A stretch of 64,000 nucleotides of DNA from Euryodendron excelsum (lineage: Eukaryota > Streptophyta > Magnoliopsida > Ericales > Pentaphylacaceae): NCBI GenBank assembly GCA_033060915.1, contig CM065390.1:22362501-22426500 (forward strand), read 5' to 3'. Position 1 is the first letter of the stretch. Every line of letters begins with the position of its first letter. This document shows, in pieces, positions 11,205 to 23,976 of the stretch. Below the pieces are notes generated by a model. That model did no database searches. It was not told the origin of the DNA and saw only the letters and a list, made by a program, of their open reading frames with translations. A program made the translations under genes and the position numbers.

Positions 11205-12233
11205 TATCATTACTTTGATCAGATTGTAAAGGCCATCCCAAAGTATAAGAGAAGTTGCTATGAATATTTTGTATCCACTCCATTGAGATTATTGCTAGCG
11301 AGGTCAGCTGAATACCAATCCCCGGCATGTTTTGATATGAAGGGCAAGAGGAAACCCTGGGACACGATTGCAGTGATAAGAACAGAGCAGTTCACTATAT
11401 GAGGGCAGATTAGGCCACATCCACCATAACTTATATTGAAGTCAAAATAAAATATCTTCCTGAAGAGTGTCAACCCAAGGCTGGGAAAGCTATCAAATCC
11501 ACATGAATCTGACACACCACTCAAGAACCACTTAAAGCAGCTCCAACAAAAACTTGTGCTTAAATATTTTCCAAGACAGATTACTCGTTTCCTTGAAAGA
11601 TCAGCTCCGACCACATTTTTATGAATGCTATTTATCAATGTTGCTGTGGCTGCCCCACGGGGATAGGTGAGCTTATTATCCATGATCATAACCTTACGAA
11701 GCATAACAACACTGAACAAACCAAGGAAGCTAACAAGAAATAGTAAACCGATTATCCACCCCGAAGGCATGGTTTTTAACATCTTCTGCATGATTACCTG
11801 GGAAATCAACACCAAGGAGTTGGTAAGTTCTCTCATCCATCGCAAGAAAATATGCACCAAACCCACCACTACCTGCAAGGCCATAGCAAGCAACAACACA
11901 CGTCTGGATAACAGTGTTTTCTTGTCTGGTGAATGGGGAACCTGAAAATCCAAAATTGGATAGAATGCCTATCCAAGACTGGATTACAAAGAAGCCAATT
12001 AATGCAGCAGACATATTCAGGGCAGGGACGATCCCAAGTGTAAGAGTGAGCCTATGCACCCTTATGCAAAATAGGGTCCCTAGTAAAGCGCTTGCTACCA
12101 ACCCTCTGATGGTGATCTGATCACACCATTGTGGGATGCTCTCCAAGTCTTTAAATTCAGGATCCATGATATTATGGGATTCAATCAATAATGACTCCAT
12201 AGTCTCAGCCACAGCAATATTTTCAGTTGCCAT

Positions 12234-15200
12234 GTTACCTTTACACTCCAAGACCACTGTCAAATGAGAAACGAGCATATGAACGAAGCATAAAGGAATC
12301 ATGGAATGACATGACATCTCTCGAGCAATAACAATTGTAAAAGAAGACATGTTTCAGGTTTCATTGACTTCTAATAAACTTTCCAAACTCATTTGTCTTT
12401 ATTTTGATGATCCAGTTCACAAAAAATAATATAGACATGATCAACTAGAGTGGAAGCAGAGGAAAGACATTTGCTGTATGTGACAATGTGATTTCATGTT
12501 TCAGTAAAATATATACACAAATCGTTTTAATGTGCAGACAAACACCATTATCCTAAAAAGCTGAATGCGTGTGTTATCCTGCCGTGGAAAAATAGGAAAG
12601 TACATAGTCATATGCAACAGCGATAAGAGCGGTGAAATGTTACAGCAAACTTTAATCTTGCTGTTTTATTTCTTTCTCAAGGGTACTTAAAATAATGAGC
12701 TGTTTTTGCTTTCTTAAGCACACTTAAAATTTCAACAAGATCAAACACTGTAACACATACATACACAGTAATAAACAATACTCTAAATAATCTGAGATTA
12801 GATAATTAAGACCTTCAGAGCAGATTACATGCGTGGTAAATAATACCAACTTTTTCGTAAATTACTAGATATAGAACTAGTTAGCCAAAAAAAAAAAAAA
12901 AGACTAGATAAAGAACCTCTTTCGAAAATAGAATAAAAAAAATACTAAGATGACGCATATGAAGGGTGCACTATCAGGGTTCTGGGACTACAAAAGTGTG
13001 TTGTTGCCCTCTGAAATTCTCAGAAGTTATTCATTTATAGGGATTTAGTGTGCTACCAGATTTTCTTTTGCTGACATCCCGAGCTGCTATATCTGTTGAT
13101 CCATATTGGCACTCAAATTTTCACCCTTTCCTTCAAGAAAATCATACATGGAATGAAAGGAATGGATGATCAGGTCCATGTGTCCATTAAAGACTGGGGA
13201 CAGGTGGACCATATCAAGAGAAAATACCACATTTTTCTAACAACACTTAATTTGACTAATGCATATAATAACATTAAAGCTGCCAAGATATTCTTGTCAA
13301 GGATTAGTTTTTCTTTCCCACCAACCAAAGCAAACTATTTCAGCTAGTGTTTAATTTTCTTAATCACTCGTGTATTTCTAAAATTGTTATGCACATAATA
13401 AAAACAGTTAACATACACAACTGTTTCCTAAATTCTAAGTGTTACACTTCGTATTGAAATACAAAAATGCTCCTGTTTAACACATGATGTCAAACCATTT
13501 GATATACTTATAGCTAGTGAGAAGTGCCGGTTGGCAATCGACTGTGGGAAAATAGACGGAGCCAAAAAAAAGTGGTAAAGACCCATAGTTGTGTTCATTG
13601 AAGATTGTTGTTGTTGTTCAAAGGCAGCAGCGGTGGGGTGAGGGGAGGTGTGGAAGGAAAGAGGTGGCAGAAGGAGAGAACAAAAGCCAGAAACAGAGAA
13701 AAATATGTATCTCTCCTGTAGCACTGACTGCCTTATGATGTTGCATTAACTAGCTGTTACTCGTACTATGCACGGGGTTTGTACAATTCAAAATATGTAG
13801 CTAATTAAATTGTACTCTTTTTCAATTCTTAGTTTTTGAAAAATATATTGGAAGCTTAATAATGCGTGGGATTTCTTTCCTGAAAAACATAATGAATATT
13901 TCAATCTCTATATAGTTGAGTCATTGTAGCCATATCATAAAGTACAGAAAACTGAGAACAATATTGAATATAATAACTTGCAATATAATATCGCATGTCT
14001 CTACTCCTTTGAATTACCATTTTCTCTCATTTAGAAAAAAAAATTACATGTGAAGGAAGGACAGGCCTTATTTAATTTTTATGGCATATTCTTTGTGTTG
14101 AGCATCCTTCTTTTGTGTAGGTGAGCTTCTAGGTGAAGTAGCTTTGATGGCAGAGGCGTTGGTGGTTTGAGGGTGACCGGTTTTGGCTTTGAGCAAAGGT
14201 GCTACGCATATTCAATTTCTCACAGATTACCATCAGCTGGTTCTCTGTTTTTCTTTTTTTTTTTTTTTGTGACAGAGGATAAATCCTATGTCTAGAAACA
14301 CACGCACACACAGGCACACAGCAAACCATCATCTTGTTCATGCTATCAATGTTTCGGTAACTGATAAGGGTGCATAAGTTGCTTGTTAGTATTATAAATA
14401 TTGTATCTAGAGACAATGTTAAGCCCACCTATATTTTTTGTTTGGCGGTTGGCCAGATTTTGTAAAAGGATAGTTATTCCACCACAGATTTCCTCCTTAG
14501 CTTGAGGCTCTATCGAAGTCAAAACTCCTGTTACCTTTGTTAATGAAGGAGTTGTTCACGTATCCAACCAAAATGATCATATTCACATACTGTTTAATTA
14601 TCATGTTAGTTTTCAATTGAGCAATGTGAAAGCTTGAAACTTAGTCACTCTCTCTCCTTAAAACCAAGCCATGCCAAATAGAAAAATCAAATACCAATTG
14701 TCAAGAGTATAAGCATTTAATCATCCAAAATCAAGAACAAATATATTGGTTGAGTGATTAAAAGTATTCAGTGACAAAGTGTGATAATGAGATGTATCAT
14801 GTTACGGAGATAATCATGTTTGTATGGAAGACACCCAGGTAATGAAGATAAGTGTGCAACATGTATGTGTATAAACAGTGAGTACACAAATGTTCTTTAT
14901 TCCATTTCAATGACAAAAAAAAAACATACAAACAAACAAAGATAAACCTGTAATGCATTGCAAATACCCCGTCCAGATTAAAAGAACATTAAAATTTAAA
15001 AATGAAAAAAGGGCAAATACCCCGTCTACAGGCATACAAATTCACATACAAAATAAACCTGTAATGCATTGCAACAGTCCTTCGAACAAACAGAGAATTA
15101 TACACCTTTCCAATAGTTACATCAAACAAAAGCGTGGCTGAAGCAGAAATCTTGTATGTATATATATGGGGATGAAAATTCATACATGTACGCATACGTA

Positions 15201-18200
15201 TATATGTATGTGTGTATCTTATGGGGATAGAAGTGTACCAATGCCAACAGTTGAGAGGGATGGCTGTTTGGTCGTGAGAATACCGGAGTACGTCGAACGC
15301 CTCCCAATCTGTGTTTGACGAAGCCGAACAACCAGCGAACGTTTGGGCGTGGAAGAGAAGAGAGAGAATGAGAGTCCTCTGTTCCGTAAATTCCAAAAAA
15401 ACACAAAACACTCCAAGCAGCTACTTGCACATGAGAAGTTGTAGAATTTTTTTTTTTTTGACATTTTTATTCATATGGTTAATGGAGTGAAATCCTTTTA
15501 GTTGTAAAATTAAAAGTTTTTATAGAATAATAATGTTACACAAACAAAAAATTCATGCAAAATTTATCATCAAAATAATATAATTGAATGAGAATTATTT
15601 ATTTAAAAATAAAATACTCATTATCGTGACTCTTATTTATAAAAATGTCACTGCTATCTCATTTGGACGAAATTTTCTATATGAAAATAGCATCTTACAA
15701 AAAATATATACCGAGCTTCAAAATTATTAATATAATTATGTATTTTCTATTAATGGTTTATACGCACTTGAATTATCTTAGTTGAGAATTAAAATGTCTA
15801 CCATTTTAGTTAGAGTGTGTGAAATAATAGTGAGCCATAGTTAAAGAAGTTTATGTATAATTAACCCTAGAATATATGTTACCAAATAATGTAAAACTAG
15901 CAGAGCAATATATATACATATACATATATAGAGAGAGAGATATATATATACAAAATGTATATTATGTGTTTGATCTCTCTCACAAAGTAGACCATATTAG
16001 TCATATAGGCTTTAAAGATCTGTAACAACATTATAATAAAAAAATGTAATCAAATGGGGAATTAAGTATGTAATGACCCAACATAAAGATAGAGGTAAAA
16101 TTAAAATGAGAATTGAGAATTTGAAAATTTTTGAAAGTTTAAAAATAATGAGTTCCAACAGATAGAACCTGTTTCTATGCTCTGCATAATATTTTTTAAA
16201 AATATAAATACATGGGTGCATCATGTTACTATTAGTGAGATACACCGGATCATTTTTGTAGTATCTCTCGCACAATGGCAAATGTAATCAATCATATGAA
16301 AAATATGGATGATTAGAATGGGATAATATTTACGCACAATATTTCCTGATTATACACTCAGTTTCCTATTATAATTATGCACATTTTTCATATGATTGAA
16401 AACACTCGACAATAATTAATGATTTTGCGTATCTCCCTTACAAGAATAGGATCTCTATTCTATATTGTTCTACGATGAGCCTTGATGGAACGTGAGAGGG
16501 CTACCCATTTATGTAACTTACTACAGTTGGACACAAAAAAACAAAAGAAAAGAAACTACGAATGAGTACATTGGCTTTGTTTGAGATAAACAATAAATAT
16601 TCCGTGCATCTCACTCATGATAACATGATACTCCCATCTTTATTTATTTTACAATGACATTGCCTCTAACAACAACCGTGTGTGAAATGGAAGCAGTTTT
16701 TTTTTTTTTTTTAAAGCTGGAAAAAAGGTTTCAAACCACAAATACTCATACAAAAAAAAAAAAAAAAATACTTATAAATTGCGCAACTCGAAATATGGAT
16801 GAGGGCCAAGGGTTTACTAGTTTGGGTAAAGGGAGTTGGGAGTCATTTTGTCTAAATGGATGAGGGCAAAAGTGACAGTTCACATATTTTGTTAAAATCA
16901 TTGTTCATTCACTGTAGTGAAAAAAGCTCCAAAAGCATCCTTTATTCAAGCTATTTTTTTAGCTAAAAACCTAACACGTCAAGAAGCAAAAAGCAGAAAA
17001 AGCACTCTACCAAATGTTTCCCTCTCTTTTGATTTTTTTTTTTTCAGCAAAAAAGTTAGGGAAAAAAAAGAAGTCATCCAACCAAACTGGCCATACTGGA
17101 GCAAAATTGCTTTGGTATAACAATATTGTAATAATCTATTAGCGGATGCAACAAAACAACTTTACTACCAATGGCAGACTTAGAGACCATGCTTGGGGGA
17201 ACTCGTCAATTCCTTAATGAATATAGTAAAAGTTCAAAAAGGTCATCTTTTTATAATTGAAGGACATAAAGAGCAACTAAAAGAAATTTTCCGAGCCTAC
17301 AAACACCACCGCCTTCCCAAAAAAAAAAAAAAAAAAATCGGCCATTTGTGGCACCTATCAATTTAGTGTAAATGGTATAATCATCCTAAAGATGACATTT
17401 ACACAAAGACAATGATAATCATTGGTAATATAATGCGCTTTTATAGAGCTACCGTGAAATGCTACAAAAATTTGTTGCTAATACCATCTCCGATGATTGG
17501 AAGGCTACCAAAAATTGATCGTCGTAAAAGTTACAAAATAACAATACCCAAAATCGACATAAAATGCAACCTTATTGTGGAGAATGTGACTTTGTCGTAA
17601 AAAAATAAATCCACAGCAACAAAATAAGTCATTAGTAATAACTAAACTCATCATCAAAGAATTGCAAAATCATCAAGGCTCTAAATCACTTAAAGAAGAT
17701 GACGGGCCAAGAAAATTAACAGTCAATGAAATTTCTTATGACGATTTGATGTCAACGTTAACATTTAGCGACCAATGAATGTCCTTGTTAATTGTACAAT
17801 AACTGCGAAGCGTTGCGAATCGTCGTTGAAAGTTCAAACTATTTGGAACAAAAACGATACAAGTGACCAACAAAGATCAAGCATGCAACAAAAACACTTT
17901 CTATATTGAAGGAATAAAAAACGAGAACTTTAATATTATAAAGAGTTGTGCAATGCATAATCTCACTTCTTCTGGAATACAAAAAAAAGAACAAAAACAA
18001 AAATATTACTAGACAATATACAAGCTCTTCAAATCTAATTTACTTGTGATAAAAATAAAATAAAAAAAACTAGTAACAGAGTTACTACTGTGTAATTTAA
18101 AAAAATAAGACTTTTTTTTTTCCTATTTTGGAAATGAACGCACATTAGAGTTTGGTTGTTGAAATTCACACCCTGCTATATACAAATATTAAAGAATCAA

Positions 18201-18280
18201 ATCTAAATTTGTGCATTTCAAACCCATCAATCCAAAAGGAACCTAAGTTAAATTTTGTTATAAATATCAAGATATACCAT
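12234..18280. other. AT-rich intergenic region, no gene recognised
   Basis: Six kilobases without a convincing gene. Contents seen: the former YSL upstream region; a less AT-rich block at 15240-15430 with short overlapping frames on the minus strand but no known motif; a partial direct repeat (ATAAACCTGTAATGCATTGCA at 14941 and 15054); TA/GA simple repeats at 15905-15955; poly(A)/poly(T) runs near 12885, 14255, 16700, 16757 and 17320. The stretch 17330-17880 has several short motifs of the TTTGTCG/GCGACGA type, as in CACTA-transposon ends, but no termini were identified. Confidence 0.4.
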
Positions 18281-19815
18281 TAGGGGTGTAAAGTGAGCAG
18301 TGCCCGTCATGTGACGTGTCAAGCATGCTTCATGCTCACCCATTTAACAGTTGTGTCGTGCTCCTACTGACCCATGAAGAAAAATGTTAGGTCTGACAAG
18401 GCCTATGGGCACGGCATGATTCGTGCTCATGTCGTGCCATGCTCGTGTCCATGCTCGTGCTTGTGCTTGTACTCGTGCTTAAGTCATACCCGTGCCTGTG
18501 TTGTACTTGTCTTCATATTAAATTTTTTTTTTACCAATATTGAACTCATATACATTTAAAACTTTAACAAAATCAATGAAATAAACTATTATTTATGATG
18601 GATTCCATTTACAAATATTACATAGAATGAAAAAGTATAAAAAAGAAATTACAATGTGTAAAAAATTATAGAGCAAATAGAATTTGAAATACATCGTAGT
18701 TCAATAATGAAATACATAAACAAAATAAATAGAACATATTTTTCATTCTTCATTTGTTTTAGCTATAACTAAATTTTGAAAATCTTCAATTACGTCGTAT
18801 GTCAAATTTTTGGCTCTAAGACTTGTATTATCTCAATCCTTCAAGCACACAATGCATTCCAAGATTTTTAAAGTTAGTCTGTTTCTACTGTCGTTCAATT
18901 ACCTATTACCTACACTAAAAGCAGACTCCAATTCTACTGTAGGCATCGGAATAGTTAGTAGATCACGTAAAGAAGAACTTACAATGAATTTTTCTTGGTG
19001 ATAATTAAAGCCCAAGATGGATCACTGCTAATATTCATAGTACTTGAAGAAGAAGAAGTTTGTCTATTATTTGCATATTTCGATTCGTATGTTTCATATA
19101 GAGTGGTTAATAAACTCTTAACATCATTTGAAGTAATTTTAAATGTAGTAGTTAAATTTTTTGAAATTCCATTCAGAAACATCTCTACACCAAATAATTT
19201 AATTCTAGGATCCATTACTATAGCTAAACAAAAACTAGGTGCTATATAATCCCAATATTTTTAAAATTTTTCTTCCATAGATTAACAAGTATCTTTAAAA
19301 TAAATATTACTTTCGTACTTAGTCAAAATATTAAAAATATTATATAATTGATTTAAAACAATAGAAGTACTACAATAATAAACACTAGAATAACTATTTG
19401 TAGCATTATAAAAAACATTTAAAAATTCAATAAATTCAGCAATTAAGTCCCAATCTTCTATAACTAAATCAGTGTATCTAGTAATAAGATAATCATTAAT
19501 TACTTTATTATATTTCACAAATAGGGGTTGATATTTTTTTATGAAAATACACATTTACCATTTAAACTAGCCGTTACATAGTTATTGGAAGCTTAATTTG
19601 ACATTTAGAGATACATAGTTATTGGGAGCTTAATTTGACATTTAGATATACTTTTCCAAAAACTAACCGTTAGCTGTGCTCGTGCCGTGCTTGTGCCCGT
19701 GCTCGTGCCGTACCCATGCCTCTAAATACTAAGCCCGGCTCGACCCACCTAGTGGGCCGTGCCATGTCGTGCCAATCACATGACGTGTTGTACTGTGTCA
19801 ATGACGTGGAATTAG
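18281..19815 (-). mobile_element. Decayed hAT transposon
   Basis: The left end reads TAGGGGTGTAAA, a common plant hAT terminus, at 18281. The right end near 19770-19815 carries an imperfect inverted match (GTCATGTGACGTG versus CACATGACGTG), and no clean right terminus remains. Both subterminal regions (18405-18510 and 19676-19760) are packed with CGTGCYYGTGC-like repeats, as expected of transposase-binding arrays. Between them lies transposase coding sequence on the minus strand. No target duplication could be shown. Confidence 0.7.
18720..19560 (-). pseudogene. hAT transposase C-terminal half (RICESLEEPER-like)
   Basis: In the minus direction the frame 19554-19282 contains DYLITRYTDLVIEDWDLIAE and EFLNVFYNAT. 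KYWDYIAPSFCLAIVMDPRI leads into the second frame at 19215-18979 (MDPRIKLFGVEMFLNGI). After more frame changes comes the hAT dimerisation region near 18960-18780, with TIPMPTV, ESAFSVGNR, a DSRNRL segment and a KILECIVCLKD segment. Several stops and shifts are present. The N-terminal BED zinc finger and first catalytic aspartate are missing. Confidence 0.78.
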
Positions 19816-21877
19816 ATTCAGTTACGCCTCACTCCTTCTAAAAGAGCCTAGTAGAATAAAGACTGTTATGATCACGTTTAGACAGATAGCTACGTTGATC
19901 ACGCTCCCCTTACACCTTTCTCCCCCAGCCAAAAAAAAAAAAAAGGTTCATAACGAGATGACATGGTAGCTGTAACATATCAAAATTTCAAACAAGGACC
20001 ACAGTATGAGAAAAGCACAAAATGATAAAAAGGGAGGAGAGAGCGAGAGAGAGATAGCTCATTTCTCAATGGCATTGGCATATCACCCCAAAAAAAATAA
20101 AAATAAAAAACAAAAAAACAACACTGAAAGATTAGCAAAATGATACAAGTACAAAAGGAGAAGATTGGGGAGAAGAGCAAATGGGAGAGGTTCTTCTAAG
20201 AAAAAAAGCAATCAGCCCTTTGGACTTCTGTTACTACTTTTCTCCTTTTTTTTTTTTTTTTTTTTAAGTTTTGACTCCACGCTAAGCTCACAATTCCCAC
20301 CGTCCACACATTTGTTGGAAACTATGTTTATGCTAATCCCAGGTTTTTCGATCCACTGCTCTGTACAAATAAAAATCGCTACGCACCACACCAAAATACT
20401 CCCATATTGGGCTTGGACTTGGGCCTGAAGCTGGGTTTTCCCTTGGGCCTTGGCCTTTACTCGGCCACTCCAACATAACTCAAACTTTCTCAACAAAGAG
20501 AGGAAACGAAAGTTCCTGCTACCTGAAAAAACGAAATAAAAAAATTATCACGTGAGTACTACACCGTCTCGAGTTAGATCAGATCTAGATGAACAATAAA
20601 AGATGAGATTAGAAGGCATAATGGGAGTCAGAGCCCACGTGAGCTCATTAGACAAGTCAGCCCTTGTATCTATATTCAACACATAAGACACATACAACAC
20701 TACTACACTACTACACTAGTTGGTTCTCTCACAAATCATATATATATACATATATACATATTTTATCTAGCAATGTCTACAAAAATTTTACATTTACATA
20801 GGGAAGGCTGAATCTCAACACTAAACAAGTGCATACAAGGAATACTACCTAGCGCATGCGACAGCCCAATAATTGGGCACTTAGTTTTCCAACTCATTAT
20901 TTGGGATTCTAAACCCCCCTATCCATGGGTTTCAGTCTCCCTTTGGACCCAAAATAAAATAGGAAAGAAAAAATAGCACTTAATTTTCCAGCTCATTAAT
21001 TGGAATTCTAACCGCCCCTATCTATAGGTTTCAGTCTGCCTTTGGACCCAAAATAAAATACAAAGAAAACTAGTACTGAAAAACAAATGGTTGTGATGGG
21101 AAGACAAATAAGTAGCAACTAGCAAGTCCTAATCCATAAATGGCTTATTCGTTTGGATGCAATTTTTTTTTATTAATTTTTGATATGTTATTTTTAACTT
21201 TTTAATTAAAATCCAAAAGTCAAAAGTTCATAAATAAAAAATAAAAAAAAGTTGGGTTACCATTCTAGTCCCAATGATAGAAATAAAACCTTTAAAAATA
21301 TGGACAATTTTATGAGAAAATGGAGAATTTGTGAAGGGTCTTAAAAACAGTATAAACAATCAAAACAAAGCAAACTAGTGAAAATCTGAACATATATAGA
21401 TATAGCAGTGAATGTGTTACCCACAAAAATTGAATATGTTGCATACCATTTAAATATTTGCTTTACGGGACAAATAAACCAAAATTTTTTTTCCAATGAG
21501 AAACTGGTCAAAACTCAAAAGCAACAAAGTGGTGACAAGATAACAGTAACACGTTAGGAACTTCAAACAACTAATATCGGTAGTAAAATAATCAGAACGT
21601 AACACATCATCCATGTTGTAAAACCGACACTGTCAGATCACGTGTCTTAGAATTCAACAAAAACCGGAATCTCAGGCAACATTTGCGCCAACTATGTAAC
21701 AGTAACTACCCGGAAATAAATCTAAAAAACTAAATAACCCGAGTTGACTCGGATCGGGTTACTCCATTTGAGTCACCTCGGCCAAACAAAACACTAATTG
21801 CAAAAATCAAAGATCAACCCAACATTGAAAAAAAATTTAATAAATGGATCGAGTGAACTGTTCTTACCCGACTCGTT
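19816..21877. other. Intergenic, 3' side of the GT14 gene, with a ~97-bp tandem repeat
   Basis: No gene is seen. The notable feature is an imperfect tandem repeat, 20877-20970 and 20975-21065. Each unit contains TTTTCCARCTCATTA, GGTTTCAGTCT and TTTGGACCCAAAATAAAAT. Poly(T) lies at 20250-20266 and TATATA repeats at 20740-20765. The last few hundred bases before 21878 should hold the GT14 3' UTR. Confidence 0.5.
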
Positions 21878-22945
21878 TTAGTCCCGGAAAATGACATTAT
21901 CAGCTATATCCATCAACGGTTTCAAGCAATCGGGAGCAAACTTTCGGGCAAAAAAGTACGAATAACTCGAATTTGATACCCGAAGCTTGTGTATTAGATC
22001 CGGCGACACCTCGGGAGGCTGATATGTGTGCGGGTGCCCGCCCGTGCTATCGGTCCAATTGACCCGAGTGAGAGTATAGTGACTACACCCTTTCGGATCC
22101 TCCATTGACAAAAGGGTCGGAAAGTAGTGCTCTTCCGGGTAACACGAGTCCGTATTGAGGCAAGGCAGTCTAAACTTCCGCCATAGCTTCCTCTCCTTGG
22201 TTACTTCAATTGCGTGCCTCCGGGTCAGTACGAAAAACTGAGACCCGATCCGGAACCGCTCAAAGGGCACTTCGGGCAGCATTACTTTCTCTCCCCTCGC
22301 CGTGTAACGGTCCCACAGTTGGGGCTCATCGGAGAGAATCTCAATGAAACTGGTTGGGCGTTTGAACTGAGTCAACTCGTTAGTTGACGCGATGGAGATC
22401 GGCGGAGGCCCGAACAGGGAGTGGTAGACAAAGTTGAAGGAGTGGAGGGGAATGCAGTTCTGGGACACGAGGGCAAAATAGGAATTCAACGGGTCATCGA
22501 GCAACGCGGCGGCGAGGAGGCGGCGCGCGGCTGAGATCAGCGTCGGGGATCCCCGCCCTGTTTTCTTCGCAAGGATGAATCGGCCCTCGAATACCCCTCC
22601 GGGAGGAGTGATTTTCACCGAGGGATCGGCGTGGATATAGATATTGTAGAGTGGTTTGCTACCGTAGAAGAATCGTTCCCACAGAGGGGCGAAGTGGAGA
22701 TCGGTATTGGTGAGGAAGAGGAAGGCGATTTTCGGCTTCGGGTTCGTCGTGCCCAACCGCGAAACAGAGCCCAGCGGGCGGGGGAGGGAGGCTAGGGTGG
22801 CTCGCCGGAAGAGGGCGATATCGTCGAGTTCGTCGGGGAGAGAGATTTGGACGTGCTTCGGAGTGAGAATTCTCGGAGCAAATAGGAACAACAAAGGAAG
22901 AGAGAGCAACAGAGCGAATGACAGAACAAAGCCAGTGGAAAACAT
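21878..22945 (-). CDS. GT14 core-2/I-branching-type glycosyltransferase (DUF266/BC10-like), intact
   Basis: A single uninterrupted frame of 355 codons starts MFSTGFVLSFALLLSLPLLF, a signal-anchor at residues about 5-24 that predicts a type II Golgi membrane protein. The lumenal domain carries the plant GT14/DUF266 signatures in order: KIAFLFLTNTDLHFAPLWER (72-91), YNIYIHADPS (100-109), SYFALVSQNCIPL (155-167), FRIGSQFFVLTRRHA (231-245), DSCYPEEHYFPTLLSM (266-281) and HYTLTRVNWTDS (289-300). NWT and NSS sequons lie at about 296 and 325. The family transfers sugars, probably in wall glycan or arabinogalactan assembly; rice BC10 affects stem strength. Length suits the shorter single-exon members. 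It is GC-richer than its surroundings and has no visible lesions. The exact substrate is unknown. Confidence 0.93.
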   Translation of the reverse strand: MFSTGFVLSFALLLSLPLLFLFAPRILTPKHVQISLPDELDDIALFRRATLASLPRPLGSVSRLGTTNPKPKIAFLFLTNTDLHFAPLWERFFYGSKPLYNIYIHADPSVKITPPGGVFEGRFILAKKTGRGSPTLISAARRLLAAALLDDPLNSYFALVSQNCIPLHSFNFVYHSLFGPPPISIASTNELTQFKRPTSFIEILSDEPQLWDRYTARGEKVMLPEVPFERFRIGSQFFVLTRRHAIEVTKERKLWRKFRLPCLNTDSCYPEEHYFPTLLSMEDPKGCSHYTLTRVNWTDSTGGHPHTYQPPEVSPDLIHKLRVSNSSYSYFFARKFAPDCLKPLMDIADNVIFRD

Positions 22946-23976
22946 TATACAGATACAAAATGGGTATTGAAAACTATATATGAATATAATGTGAAAAGAA
23001 ACTAGAGATCTGAGTGTGGAAGAAAATTTGGGATGGGATCAGGGGTTCATTTTCTTTTCTGGTGCTATTTTCTGGGGAAAGTGTTGGAAAATGGAGTGGG
23101 GAGTTCTTGAGATTGAGTTCAATGGGAGAAAGCAAAAGGCAAGAAGAGGTTACGGTTTTGATCGACGGTGATTAAGGATGAGGATAAGGATGAGGATGAG
23201 GACGACATAGTTGGTGGTCTTGATGAGGAGGATGATATCATTGAGGGAAAAAAGATTGAGACGAGAGTGACAGAATGCAGGGAGAGAGAGAGAGAGAGAG
23301 AGAGAATGAAGAAAAGGGCAAAGGCGTGGGTACAGAGGTTTTGGTTCTAAGTAGGAGGAGGAGGCGGCATCGCGAGGGGGAGGGGAAGAGTTGGTGGAGG
23401 CATTATTGTCACGGCGGGTAATGTACGGTGGGGGGCTGTATTCAGTGACTTACTATCTTTATTTAAAATTGAGGATGGGTTGGGATCATATGTTAGCAGT
23501 TGCATATTAACTTGCGGCTTGGAGTTTAGCTATGGGTTGGGATCATATGTTAGCAGTTGCATATTAACTTTTGGCTTGGAATTTAGCTTCTGATGGAGAA
23601 TTTTTATTTACCATAATAAGAAATAAAAAAGTCTAAGCGCAATCGCGATTGTGTGGTTGCGTAATTGCTCCCGATTGATGTGTGACACATTAGCCGGGGC
23701 TCACCTACCTCGATTGCCCCTAGCAAAGTCACATAAGAAATAATTTTCATTTACCATCATAAGAAAGTAATATCCTATTCAATAGCTCTCTTTGAATGCA
23801 ATACATACAAATTTAAGTCATGAAATTTCTTTTCTATTTTTTCCATGCTTAAAAATTTAAAAAATTCTAATACTATCTTTGGGTCTTAAATTTATCAAAA
23901 GAAAATAAAATTGGTTGTACAGATCAATTTTTTTGTGGATAATAAAATGAAACATGAATTTTTAGAGATAAATATA
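22946..23976. promoter_or_regulatory. GT14 upstream region with GA repeat and 58-bp tandem repeat
   Basis: This is the presumed promoter and 5' UTR of the minus-strand GT14 gene. A (GA)n run lies at 23281-23304, so the leader side reads CT-rich as in many plant promoters. Farther upstream is a near-perfect 58-bp tandem duplication (about 23473-23530 and 23531-23588, ATGGGTTGGGATCATATGTT). No other gene is seen up to the LTR at 23977. Confidence 0.5.

Larger units (their letters stand above)
9675..12233 (-). pseudogene. Yellow-stripe-like (YSL/OPT) metal-nicotianamine transporter, broken
   Basis: YSL proteins of the oligopeptide transporter family carry metal-nicotianamine chelates across membranes. 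The start chosen is ATG at 12233 (MATENIAVAET). Family blocks appear in order: WCDQITIRGLVAS, LTLGIVPALNMSAALIGFF, SPFTRQENTVIQTCVVACYG, LFLVSFLGLFSVVMLRKVMI, NKLTYPRGAATATLINS, IFYFDFNISYGGCGLICPH, TDTSLSSTYGKIG, AGLAACGVITTVVS, FWLFWTAFDIGSPG, and the ending ASGLMCGDGIWT. Lesions: one extra base in an A5 run at 11773-11777, one missing base near 11271-11280, a 4-bp duplication at 10661-10670, one missing base near 10137-10141, and a 448-bp insertion at 10177-10624. Coding is continuous between lesions with no visible introns, so a retrocopy is possible. Some single-base lesions could be sequencing errors, but not the insertion. Confidence 0.88.

Noticed and set aside
14989..15464. Overlapping minus-strand frames of 81-140 codons as a gene
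   Set aside because: No domain, composition typical of chance frames in simple-repeat DNA, and no splice or promoter support.
17330..17880. CACTA transposon
   Set aside because: GTCG/GCGACGA-type motifs are suggestive, but no CACTA termini, target duplication or transposase was found.
22659..22970. Small ORFs on both strands at the start of the GT14 gene
   Set aside because: They are out-of-frame shadows of the GC-rich coding sequence and its leader, with no motif.
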